NCBI GenBank assembly: GCA_902984215.1
Contig: CADWAF010000281.1
Span: 1 to 17,997, forward strand
Direction: 5' to 3'
Origin: Willaertia magna
Taxonomy: Eukaryota > Heterolobosea > Eutetramitea > Acrasida > Naegleriidae
Length of the DNA: 17,997 nt
Part shown: piece after piece, positions 1-7,884 of the stretch
Layout: the number at the start of each line of letters is the position of its first letter
Position numbering within the stretch: the first letter of the stretch is position 1
The notes under the pieces: model-generated
The model's database searches: none
Told to the model about the DNA's origin: nothing
The model's input: only the letters and a program-made list of their open reading frames with translations
Translations under genes and position numbers: made by a program

Positions 1-53
1 GTCTTTCTGATCATAAAAAAAATGAAAAAAAATTTTTTATTAAGAAAAAAAAA

Positions 54-1475
54 ATGAAAAAAACCATTGCTCAAGGTGGCTTCCTTCGTAAAATTTTACT
101 CTTTAAAAAACAAACAACAACAACAACAACAACTACAACCTCCTCTTCTCTTCTTTTATCTACAAATCATAACGGAATAACCAACAATAATCGTAATTTC
201 CAAATTAATAAAATTAAATTACAAGAAAGTAATAAAGAGGAAGATATTTTTATTGCACCTAGTGGAGGTCATCATATTTTATCCTGGGGGTCCAATAGTG
301 AAGGACAATTAGGATTAAATTTACCAATTAATAAAAAGAAACAATTAGAAGCTCAATTCTTAGATCCATATTGGTTTAATAATAAAAAAATAAAAAAAAT
401 AGCTACACATCCAAGTGGTACTCATTGTCTCGCATTAACCCAAGATGGATATTTGTATGCTTGGGGTAGAGGTGCAGAATTCCAATTAGGATTAGAGAAT
501 AATGATAGCGTATATGCACCTACCTTAGTTGATCCAAAATTCTTTAAAGATGTAGAAATTCTAGATATAGCATGTGGTGCTTACCATTCTTGTATTTTAG
601 ATTCTAATTTTAATTTATATACATGGGGATATGGTGGAAGTTTAATTAATGCTTCACCATTAGGTCATGGAAAGAATCGTAAATGGTTAAAAGAACCTAA
701 ATTAGTAGAAAGTATTAAGGGAGAAAAAGTGAAAATGATTGCTTGTGGAGAATATCATATGGGAGTATTATGTCAAGATACTAATTATCAACATGTAGAT
801 AACTTTACAGATACAAAAATCTTTATGTGGGGTAAAGGAGAATATGGTAGATTAGGTAATGGTACTACAAGTAAATTATCACCTTCTTTATTAGAAGTTA
901 AAGAATTAAATGAGAATACAAATGAATTGGAATCTGTAAATTTTATGAAATTAAAATGTGGTAAAAACTATTCAAGTTTATTAGATAGAAATGGTAATCT
1001 CTACATGTTTGGTAGAAATGATTCTCAACAATTAGGTATTGAAACTACAATTGGTTATGCTTCAAGTAGTCAATTTGATGCTGAAACTACACCAAAGAAA
1101 TTAAAATTAAAGAATATTAAGGATATGGCATTAGGTGATACAATTACATGTTGTGTAACAAATGATGGTGATGCTTATATTTGGGGTAAAAGTGTTTATT
1201 TACCACATAAAGTAACTTTTGAAAATAGAAATATTTTTATTACTGCATGTTTTGCTGGAAGGAATCATGTTGCTTTTTTAAGTGAAGATAAATTTAATGT
1301 TTATATGATGGGAAGTAATTGGTATAATCAATTGGGTGTTGAAGGACAGTTTGGTGCTAAAGAAGTATTGAAATTAACTAAGGAAGTGATACCTGGTAAG
1401 AAATTACAGATGGCTTTGGGAAATGGTTTTTCAATGGCTTTGGTTGATTTGGATGCTTCATCTTTAAATGAATAA
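54..1475 (+). CDS. RCC1-repeat seven-bladed beta-propeller protein, probably mitochondrial (RCC1L-like)
   Basis: Complete 473-aa ORF. The ATG follows a long A run, a typical start context in this window. Residues 1-50 are basic, hydroxylated and without acidic residues, with a nine-Thr tract and a Ser run, which suits a mitochondrial targeting sequence. From about residue 73 there are seven RCC1-type strand motifs: SWGSNSEGQLG (78), AWGRGAEFQLG (136), TWGYGG with LGHG (190-205), MWGKGEYGRLG (258), MFGRNDSQQLG (318), IWGKS (376) and MMGSNWYNQLG (419). They are spaced as the blades of one propeller, with CG.YH/CG.NY linkers between. RCC1 propellers act as exchange factors or protein-binding platforms. 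The presequence-like N-terminus favours the mitochondrial RCC1L/WBSCR16 type over nuclear RCC1, but that is inference. No other domain is present. Confidence 0.85.
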   Translation: MKKTIAQGGFLRKILLFKKQTTTTTTTTTSSSLLLSTNHNGITNNNRNFQINKIKLQESNKEEDIFIAPSGGHHILSWGSNSEGQLGLNLPINKKKQLEAQFLDPYWFNNKKIKKIATHPSGTHCLALTQDGYLYAWGRGAEFQLGLENNDSVYAPTLVDPKFFKDVEILDIACGAYHSCILDSNFNLYTWGYGGSLINASPLGHGKNRKWLKEPKLVESIKGEKVKMIACGEYHMGVLCQDTNYQHVDNFTDTKIFMWGKGEYGRLGNGTTSKLSPSLLEVKELNENTNELESVNFMKLKCGKNYSSLLDRNGNLYMFGRNDSQQLGIETTIGYASSSQFDAETTPKKLKLKNIKDMALGDTITCCVTNDGDAYIWGKSVYLPHKVTFENRNIFITACFAGRNHVAFLSEDKFNVYMMGSNWYNQLGVEGQFGAKEVLKLTKEVIPGKKLQMALGNGFSMALVDLDASSLNE

Positions 1476-1510
1476 AGTTAATGTTTTCCGCTTAAAATGG
1501 TGTATAGTTG

Positions 1511-1530
1511 CTATAATTATATACATAGTT
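1511..1530 (+). repeat. 20-bp element upstream of tRNA-Pro, copy 1
   Basis: The sequence CTATAATTATATACATAGTT ends 15 bp before the first tRNA-Pro gene. An exact copy lies in inverted orientation 5' of the second tRNA-Pro gene (2944-2963), and a 17/20 copy lies closer to it (2892-2911). It may be a 5' control element or simply conserved flank from the duplication. Confidence 0.6.
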
Positions 1531-1545
1531 CAGTATTAAATATAA

Positions 1546-1617
1546 GGGAACATGGTCTAGTGGTATGATTCTCGCTTTGGGTGCGAGAGGCCCTGGGTTC
1601 GATTCCCAGTGTTCCCC
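1546..1617 (+). tRNA. tRNA-Pro (anticodon TGG)
   Basis: A 72-nt cloverleaf without intron. The acceptor stem GGGAACA pairs with TGTTCCC, and the discriminator is C as expected for eukaryotic tRNA-Pro. The anticodon arm is TCTCGC-TTTGGGT-GCGAGA, giving TGG. The T arm is CTGGG-TTCGATT-CCCAG. A T4 run about 20 nt downstream can terminate pol III. An identical copy lies in inverted orientation at 2810-2881. No external B box (GGTTCGANNCC) was seen in the next 150 bp. Confidence 0.97.
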
Positions 1618-2131
1618 TTGTCATAAGATAAGAATTTTGATTCTGCAGCCTTTTCTTTTGTTTCTGCTGGTGGCTGTTGTTGCCGAAAAAACAATTTAAA
1701 TTGTTGTATACACTTTGCTTTAAATTTGTTTTTATAAATTGGATTTTATAAATATATAAATTATTTTTTTGTAAACCATAAACAGAATGAAGATTTCTTA
1801 ATTTTTTTTAACCTCAACAAAAAAGTTTAACCATTAAATAATTCAAATCTCTTTGAACTGGACGTTATTATCAATAAATAATAATATTCATATTAGAGGA
1901 GATGAAATTTATTACAATGATATATTCTACTTAGCATTACTAAACAAAACCATTTATAATGCACAATCATAATATAACATTTTACAAAAATTTATTCCCT
2001 TTTTTGTTTGTTAAAAATATTTCTTTCACCACAATTACAAAAACTAAAATCACAACAACAACATTTAACAAGTCTTTAAAAATAAATAAAATACAATAAT
2101 AACATAAAATAATTACAATTTAAAATAAATA
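1618..2131. other. Intergenic stretch inside the tRNA-Pro pair
   Basis: AT-rich. The first 20 or so bases match the 3' flank of the second tRNA-Pro gene in inverted orientation. The rest shows no convincing gene. A + strand open stretch of about 45 codons (about 1839-1971) has no start codon and no recognisable similarity. The part near 2000-2131 is the 3' side of the UGT pseudogene. Confidence 0.5.
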
Positions 2132-2775
2132 CTATGGATCATCAAACGTTAATTCATTTGGTGGTTTCATATTTAAATCAATTACACTTTCAATAATTTT
2201 AATTGCCTTATTTACACCACCTGCTCTTTTCAATAAATTACTCCAATATTTTCAATATATTCCAAATTTAGTTCTTTATTAAATAATAAATTATTAATTT
2301 TGAATTGTAAATATTTACTTTTCAATTTATTTATTAAAACAAAATCACCAATTTATAATCTTTTAACACGATAAGCCTAATTATAAGTATTTGTCAGTGT
2401 TAATTCTCCAAATAATAAAATGATGAGATTGTAAACTATTTAAAATAATTTCTTTTTTTTTAATTGATAAATTGTTCTAAAATTAATATAAATTAAATCT
2501 TTATTTTTCCATTCATTAATTTCCATATTTGTTAAATTATTTTTTTGTAAAAAATTAAATAACCATTCTTCTTCCATTACTATTGTCACTTTTATTGTAA
2601 TCTTTTGTAATCATTGTCAACCCTATTGTCAACATAATTACTATTTAAAGAATAATAATTTAAAATTGTTCCAACAAAATAAAAATTTAGTGGAATATAA
2701 TAGGAAGGTTCAATTCCAATTATAGTTGAACAAATAACAGCACTTGTTTTTTTAAGAAAGTTATCTAATCTTAAA
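2132..2775 (-). pseudogene. UDP-glycosyltransferase (GT1/UGT) pseudogene
   Basis: On the minus strand, coding-like pieces line up in order with a UGT protein. First comes a pre-linker piece (IIGIEPSYYIPLNFYFVG, ending near 2620). Next, from 2577, is a piece starting at an ATG with DLIYINFRTIYQL and HHFIIWRINTD, like the UGT start of the C-terminal domain ('YINFGT...IWR'). Then come AYRVKRL-IGDFV and, in another frame, LLKRAGGVNKAIKIIESV, like the family's C-terminal helix. It ends at a TAG at 2132. Lesions are a TAA after DKYL, an in-frame TAA after KRL, a 1-nt frame change before LLKRAGG and frame breaks near 2580-2620. The UGT donor-binding signature (HCG...DQ..N) between IWR and AYRV is missing. 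The N-terminal half is absent, cut off at the tRNA-Pro at 2810. Confidence 0.65.
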
Positions 2776-2809
2776 AATTATCTAGTATAAAATTCTTATC
2801 TTTCGACAA

Positions 2810-2881
2810 GGGGAACACTGGGAATCGAACCCAGGGCCTCTCGCACCCAAAGCGAGAATCATACCACTAGACCATGTTCCC
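2810..2881 (-). tRNA. tRNA-Pro (anticodon TGG), inverted copy
   Basis: The reverse complement is identical over all 72 nt to the tRNA-Pro at 1546-1617, including the C discriminator. The two genes face each other with their 3' ends inward, 1192 bp apart. The 3' flank (CTTGTC..AAGATAAGAATTTT on the gene strand) is also shared, so the duplicated unit is larger than the tRNA. Confidence 0.97.
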
Positions 2882-2891
2882 TTACATTTTT

Positions 2892-2963
2892 CACTATGTC
2901 TATAATTATAACAACATCAGCCCTTCTTAGAAACATATCGCTAAACTATGTATATAATTATAG
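2892..2963 (-). repeat. Two copies of the tRNA-Pro upstream element
   Basis: 2944-2963 is the exact reverse complement of the 20-mer at 1511-1530. 2892-2911 is a 17/20 match in the same orientation, 10 bp from the tRNA. The 5' flank of this tRNA therefore carries a tandem, diverged pair, while the other tRNA has one. Confidence 0.55.
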
Positions 2964-3695
2964 ACATGATCCTATCATTTCCCTCAAAAAGAAGGTATAA
3001 TTTGTGTGGGGGAACGATGGTGTGTTTGTGGGGGTGCTTTTGTTGATAAACCTTTCTTGTTGTATTCATTATATATATGAAGATGTAAGCATTAAATTTC
3101 AACCACAATTACTACATTAATTTTTTTAATTCTTTTTCAAATACAACAACCTTCCAATAAAAATATTTAATTCTTTTAATTAGATGTGTTTAATAGTATT
3201 AAAATATTATCGCATTATAATCGGGAAGATATTTCAATATATCTATTTGTAATAAAATAAATCATATCAACAATACAACTGTTGTTATGATTCAATAGAA
3301 GTTACATTTTTAATTTTACCATAATAATAACTGAATTATAACATCTATTGTTGTATTTTGTAACATTTTCAATCGGAATGATAAGAATACAATAATTGTT
3401 TTTTTTAAAACCAAAATAATTACTATTTTTTTAAACCTTTATTTTCAAAAGTAATTTATCATTCCACTAAAAATTACGATTAGATTATCATCAATCTCCT
3501 AGTATTGTTTAAATAATATTCTTTACTTAAACAATTATCTCAAAGTATGATGTATAACAAAACCAACAAACTCTCTTTAACTTGATATGTATTTACAGAT
3601 TAAGAATGAAATTCATATAATTGGGGAGAGATAATTTTTTTTATTGTAAAATGTTATTTCGTTTTTTTAAATAAAAACATATTTTTAAAAAAAAA
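2964..3695. other. Intergenic region upstream of the NDUFAF7-like gene
   Basis: AT-rich, no ORF of note on either strand. It contains one conspicuous G-rich patch (3004-3036) and ends in a T/A-rich leader with nine A's directly before the ATG at 3696. Otherwise nothing recognisable. Confidence 0.5.
3004..3036. promoter_or_regulatory. Pair of G-rich boxes (possible GBF-type sites)
   Basis: GTGTGGGGG (3004-3012) and GTGGGGGTG (3028-3036) stand out in very AT-rich sequence. Dictyostelid G-boxes/CA-rich elements bound by the developmental factor GBF are of this kind and usually occur in pairs. They lie about 660 bp from the next start codon, so the assignment is weak. Confidence 0.25.
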
Positions 3696-5357
3696 ATGAA
3701 AAAATTGTTTTATCGGAATGGCATATGCCTATCGTCATCCTCTTCTGTTTTTATTCATCATCATAGTCATCATTATTTTCATAATATTAAACAAGATATT
3801 ATTCATTCAAATAAATTATTAAATTATTATTCTATCAATTTATTTAATAATTACAATACTATTATTGATAATAATAACCACCATACAATAATTAATGATA
3901 GTAATAACTATAATAAAACAGAATTAGTTAGAGAATTTATTCATGATTCATTATATAATCCAACTTATGGTTATTTCAATAAAAATTATAATTTAATCTT
4001 TTCAACTAACCAATCTTCCATTGATAATAATATAGAATTATTAAATAATAAAGAATTACTAAATATAGAAGAAAATAAATCATTTGATAATCAACGTATT
4101 ATTCCATTTAATCAATTAAAAAATAAATTTGAATATTTAACTTATTTATCTAATTTATATAAATTAGAAGAAAATAGTTGGGGTACTCCTATTGAAATTT
4201 TTCAACCATATTATGCTATTGCAATTGCTGAATATATTTTACAACAGTATTCTAAAAATAGTAATTCTAAAAATGATAAATTAATAATTTATGAAATTGG
4301 AGGTGGAATGGGTACTTGTTGTAAAAATATTTTAGATTATTTTGAAAATAAATATAATAATTTATATAATTTAAATTTAGAATATAATATTATTGAAATT
4401 TCAAAACCTTTATCTTTACAACAATTTAAAAAAAATTATAAACATATTAAAAATGGAAAATTAAATATTTATAATGAATCATTTTTAAATTTTAATAAAA
4501 TTGAAAATAATAATTGTTTTGTAATTGCAATGGAAGTATTAGATAATTGTGCACATGATAAGATTGCTATAACACGTGATGGAAATGTAATGGAATGTCA
4601 CGTGATGGTTGATCGTAAAATTAATTATTATGATGAAATTTATGTGGATTGTAAAGATTCTTTAATTTTAGAATATTTAAATTATATTGAAAATGATTTA
4701 ACATTTAATTTTAATAATAATATATTTCCATATATAGATTGTAAAGATATACGTAAAGGAATTAAAATAAAAGAATATTTAAATAAAAGTACATTTTATT
4801 TAAGAAATATTTTAATTACTTTATTTGGAGGTGAAACATTACAATATATACCAACTATACAATTATTATTTTTAAAGAAATTAAAATCTAATTTTCCTAA
4901 ACATCAATTTATTTGTGCAGATTTTGATAAATTACCAAATATGAATGAAAGTGGAGAATTAAATAAACCAACAGTTCAAAAGAAATTTAAATTTATTGAT
5001 ACTTTACAATTATTAAAAAGAATGAAAGAAAAGAAATCATTTTATTTAAATGATAAAGAAGTGTTGGAAAATAATGAAAATTATATCATTAAATCACATG
5101 ATTTTAGAAGTTATTTAGTTCCTAAAGGAGAATGTGATATTTTTTTTGCAACGGATTTTAATTTATTACAAAAAGTGTATAGTCAAGTTTGTGGAATAAA
5201 TGATAAAAATAATAATGATATTCAATTAAGAGGTAGTTTAGTCATGTCAAATGCACAATTTATGGAAAGATATGCACAATTAGAGAAATTTGAAACATTG
5301 GATGGATATAATCCTTTATTGAAGGATTATTCTAATTTTGCATTCTTTTTGAGTTAA
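3696..5357 (+). CDS. NDUFAF7/DUF185 (Methyltransf_28) family mitochondrial methyltransferase-like protein
   Basis: Complete 553-aa ORF starting after nine A's. Residues 1-75 are Ser/His/Asn-rich with almost no acidic residues, suiting mitochondrial import. The DUF185 fold starts at TELVREFIHDSLYNPTYGYF (75-94), the family's N-terminal helix and YGYF motif. It continues with SWGTPIEIFQPYYAIAIAEY (161-180), the SAM-binding motif I YEIGGGMGTC (199-208), an acidic strand end IIEIS (232-236) and EVLDNCAHDKI (280-290). NDUFAF7 (MidA in Dictyostelium) dimethylates an arginine of NDUFS2 during complex I assembly. The wording of these motifs (EIGGG, WGTP.E.F.PYYA, DN.AHDKI) is closer to the plant/fungal branch of the family than to canonical NDUFAF7, which has ELGPGRGT and NEFFDALP. 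The exact substrate is therefore open. Low-complexity Asn stretches (105-135) interrupt the N-terminal part. Confidence 0.8.
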   Translation: MKKLFYRNGICLSSSSSVFIHHHSHHYFHNIKQDIIHSNKLLNYYSINLFNNYNTIIDNNNHHTIINDSNNYNKTELVREFIHDSLYNPTYGYFNKNYNLIFSTNQSSIDNNIELLNNKELLNIEENKSFDNQRIIPFNQLKNKFEYLTYLSNLYKLEENSWGTPIEIFQPYYAIAIAEYILQQYSKNSNSKNDKLIIYEIGGGMGTCCKNILDYFENKYNNLYNLNLEYNIIEISKPLSLQQFKKNYKHIKNGKLNIYNESFLNFNKIENNNCFVIAMEVLDNCAHDKIAITRDGNVMECHVMVDRKINYYDEIYVDCKDSLILEYLNYIENDLTFNFNNNIFPYIDCKDIRKGIKIKEYLNKSTFYLRNILITLFGGETLQYIPTIQLLFLKKLKSNFPKHQFICADFDKLPNMNESGELNKPTVQKKFKFIDTLQLLKRMKEKKSFYLNDKEVLENNENYIIKSHDFRSYLVPKGECDIFFATDFNLLQKVYSQVCGINDKNNNDIQLRGSLVMSNAQFMERYAQLEKFETLDGYNPLLKDYSNFAFFLS

Positions 5358-5635
5358 ACCAAAAGTTGTAGGTGAATAAAAATATTTTTTTATTTTTTGT
5401 GTTTTTTGAGTTAACATCAAATAACTTCATTCTTCTAAGACTTGTGCATTATTAATGAACTGTCAAGTACTTTTACAAGGTGAAGGATATATAAGGTAAA
5501 TTCTTTAAATTGACTTTGTTATTGTTGTATTGAAAGTAATGGCGAAGAATTCAAAAGAATATATTTTGTTGTTTAAAATAATTGCTTTTTTAATGACTGG
5601 CTAGTTTATTGAAAGATATACAACTGTACCATATA

Positions 5636-6135
5636 TTAGCCATTGTTATTAGAATTTGCTGCATATCTGAGTTTAACTTTTGTTACTGCATTTCGCATAG
5701 CATCAATTGTTTCTTGTTTGATTTTAATGGTTTCTTCTTGTTCTTTAATTATTTCATCCTTTTCATAAACAAGTTTAATTAGTTTGTTTTCTCTTAGATT
5801 TGACTCTTTCAATGCTCTTTTGTACTTTTCTTTTCCATGTTTTAGTAATTCATCTTTTTGTTTAACTTCAATCTCTAACTCATCAACCCTTTCCTTATAA
5901 ACCATTCTTTCTAATAAGATTTCTCCAGTCCCTTCTTGCAATTCACTACTCTTTGAGGAAATAGCAAACTTATGATTTTCAGACAACTTTCTCATCTTCT
6001 TCTTAGCTATTTAATAATAAGTGAGACGAAAACATTTAATAACTTACCGTCACTTGGGGAAAGGGTGTTGATAGTAGTATTTGGACAAACGTTTTCTTTG
6101 TCTTCAGGGTGAACCTTACCATGTTCTTCATCCAT
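5636..6135 (-). CDS. KEN-motif coiled-coil protein, two exons (152 aa)
   Basis: Exon 1 is 6135-6048 and exon 2 is 6006-5636. The intron at 6047-6007 (41 nt) begins GTAAGT and ends AAATAG. Splicing restores one frame of 153 codons. The downstream open frame alone would start at an internal Met (residue 34), so the upstream ATG is preferred. Residues 1-33 carry EDKENV (KEN at 13-15) and LSPSD (25-29), i.e. an APC/C-degron-like and a CDK-type SP motif in a region that looks disordered. Residues about 55-140 are highly charged and heptad-like, rich in E/K with Leu/Ile/Val spacing: a single long coiled coil. The tail ends AANSNNNG. An E2F-type site lies 90 bp upstream. Function unknown; a cell-cycle role is inference. 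Part of the coil (EKYKRALKESNLRENKL) loosely recalls geminin, too weakly to name it. Confidence 0.72.
6007..6047 (-). other. 41-nt spliceosomal intron
   Basis: Donor GTAAGTTATT follows GACG; acceptor TTAAATAG precedes CTAAGAAG. Phase is 1. Removal joins two open frames without a stop, which is the main support. Confidence 0.75.
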
Positions 6136-6224
6136 TTTTTTAAACCATTAGACAACGTCTGTCAATCAAATTAATTTTATGTTTTTGGCAGACCACCAAT
6201 GTTTTTCACTGGGATTTGTACTGG

Positions 6225-6238
6225 TTTGGCGCGCAAAA
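6225..6238. promoter_or_regulatory. E2F-type binding site
   Basis: TTTGGCGCGCAAAA matches the E2F/DP consensus TTTSGCGCS exactly on the + strand. Such a C/G-only core is rare in this AT-rich DNA. It lies 90 bp upstream of the KEN-motif coiled-coil gene on the minus strand and could also serve a + strand transcript, though no clear gene is seen there. Confidence 0.6.
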
Positions 6239-6427
6239 ATTATATTTTAAAGGGACTTTTTATTTAACAACAAATTTAAGCTAAATTTTAAAATTGAGCT
6301 CCTAAAATTTAATTTTGTGTGTGTTAACCATAAAAAGGTGGCAAACATCTAAATTTTTTACAACGTTTATCCTTCCAACTTTTCAACAATTTCATTAAAG
6401 TTCCAACCAAGAAGCAAGTGCCACCTG

Positions 6428-6541
6428 ATGGATCCACTTTATACTGTGCTTGATAATGTTATTAGAGTACGTATAGGAGTTGCGACAAATGTACTTGTTG
6501 TTATCAAGCAAAAAATAAAAGATAAAAAAATTCTGCTTTAA
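6428..6541 (+). other. Possible 37-aa ORF or first exon
   Basis: ATG GAT CCA ... encodes MDPLYTVLDNVIRVRIGVAT and 17 more residues before a TAA. Codon use is less AT-biased than the surroundings. It could be a first exon, since GTACGT and GTATAG donors occur at 6466-6475 and a good acceptor ends at 6716, but no join gave a convincing longer protein. Weak. Confidence 0.2.
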
Positions 6542-7344
6542 TTTATGGATAAAAAATTTTAAAATTTAATAATACTCAAAATTAAACAGATTTTATTTTT
6601 TAGTGTTATTCACTGATCGATAACATTATTAGTTTTAAAATACTTATTTATATGTAAAATGTCTGTTTTTAAAAATGCAACTAAATAATAAACAAATTAC
6701 AAAATCTCTTTTCCAGAATTTTACAACATGTCATTGAACGGAGGTTTAGAGTGATATTTACGAAAGTGAAATGTTGGGACTGATAATGACGTTAATGTCT
6801 GTTCATTAAGTATTAACAACAAAGAAAACAGTACTGGATAGACACTAAAACAATGTGTTTGGTTTTGGGATAAATACTGAAAGTAAATCTACTTCTCCTT
6901 ATTGTTTAGAAGTAAGGATGGAAGGAATAAAGAAATGTAAATTGAACAAAGTTGGTAAGTCAAATATTTAGGTAAAAGAGAAATAGAAAAAATTCATTTT
7001 AAATATTTGCTTGTATATTATTAACGACTAAATTTTATTAAAGTAAATATTAGTTAAAATGTATTTCCACTGAACTAATTAACAATTTTTATTTGTTAAA
7101 ATTTATTACTTGGAAGAATATTTAAATATATAATATTATTCTGATTAATGATAGTTATTTTTTATAAATGAAAATATTTTACAAAGGTATTATTAGTAAC
7201 TTTTCTGTTTAAAAATAAAAATAAGCTAATATTTAGGAGGGGAAAGGAAATATTATAAATACATAAATAGGAATTTAGGCTTTGAATTGATATAAAATTC
7301 CTTATTTTGGAAACTTAAACATTTTAATACTCCCTCAAGTGAAA

Positions 7345-7474
7345 GTTTGTTACTGAAAACGTTAAAATTAAAAGAGTTACCTGTTACTTAGGTTTTAAAT
7401 TTAATGTAGTTTGGGATAAAAAAATTGGTTATTAGATCAATTAATTTTTAATTTTAACGTTTTCAGTAACAAAC
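7345..7474. repeat. Perfect 29-bp inverted repeat with 72-nt spacer
   Basis: Arms at 7345-7373 and 7446-7474 are exact reverse complements. The outer part of each arm reads GTTTGTTACTGAAAACGTTA, then AAATTAAAA. There is no clear target-site duplication and no ORF in the 72-nt spacer. It may be a hairpin RNA, a small MITE-like remnant or a hairpin in a 3' UTR. Confidence 0.7.
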
Positions 7475-7705
7475 ATGTTAAAGTCAACAAAGTTAACTTT
7501 TAAGTGCTATTTCTGCTGCTATTTGTACTGAATTAAAATAAATAAAGCATCAGTTTTTATCTTCTTGTAGTAATTAATTAACATTCGTCCATTTATTAAT
7601 AGAGTATTGTTCAATACATGGTAAATTTCCTTATTAATCTATTCTCATCAAAAATAAAATCTCATGCGAGGCACAATTGACCAGTAATTAAAAAAATAAA
7701 AGAAA

Positions 7706-7879
7706 ATGAACAACGATAAAACAACCATCAAAGTACAAGGAGAAAAACCAGAATTAACCATCATTAAGCAACAACCACAAAAAGAAAGGTTTTTTAATAA
7801 ATTTTTTACCAGTCATTTACCATCTTCATCCGTAAGAAAAGAAGAGGATGATCCAACCTTTGTAATTAAAATGTTGTAA
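7706..7879 (+). CDS. Hypothetical 57-aa protein
   Basis: Single-exon ORF preceded by AATAAAAGAAA, running from ATG 7706 to TAA 7879. The protein starts MNNDKTTIKVQGEKPELTII and ends EEDDPTFVIKML. It is hydrophilic, with a KERFFNKFFT stretch in the middle and no signal peptide or membrane segment. Codon use (CAA, CCA, ACC, AAA, GAA) resembles the neighbouring genes. Its stop is 5 bp from the stop of the convergent 5-phosphatase gene, so the 3' UTRs must overlap. No family recognised. It could be the last exon of a gene spliced from upstream, but the A-rich leader favours this ATG. Confidence 0.5.
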   Translation: MNNDKTTIKVQGEKPELTIIKQQPQKERFFNKFFTSHLPSSSVRKEEDDPTFVIKML

Positions 7880-7884
7880 ATAAA

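Larger units (their letters stand above)
6136..7705. other. Long intergenic region with E2F site, inverted repeat and an unexplained GC-richer block
   Basis: No ORF above 40 codons looks genic. Contents: an E2F-type site (6225-6238), a small 37-codon frame at 6428, a less AT-rich block (about 6720-6960) preceded by a pyrimidine-rich acceptor-like TCTCTTTTCCAG, and a perfect inverted repeat (7345-7474). The remainder is AT-rich with nothing recognisable. Confidence 0.5.

Noticed and set aside
1839..1971. + strand open stretch of about 45 codons between the tRNA-Pro genes
   Set aside because: No ATG, no splice sites and no recognisable similarity; this length is possible by chance.
2707..2717. 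GGTTCAATTCC as an external B box of a tRNA-Pro gene
   Set aside because: It has A instead of the key G, lies on the strand opposite to the nearby tRNA, and is inside the UGT-derived coding piece.
5636..6135. Naming the coiled-coil gene geminin
   Set aside because: Only a short EK...AL+E..L+EN stretch resembles it; coiled coils match by composition, so the name is not supported.
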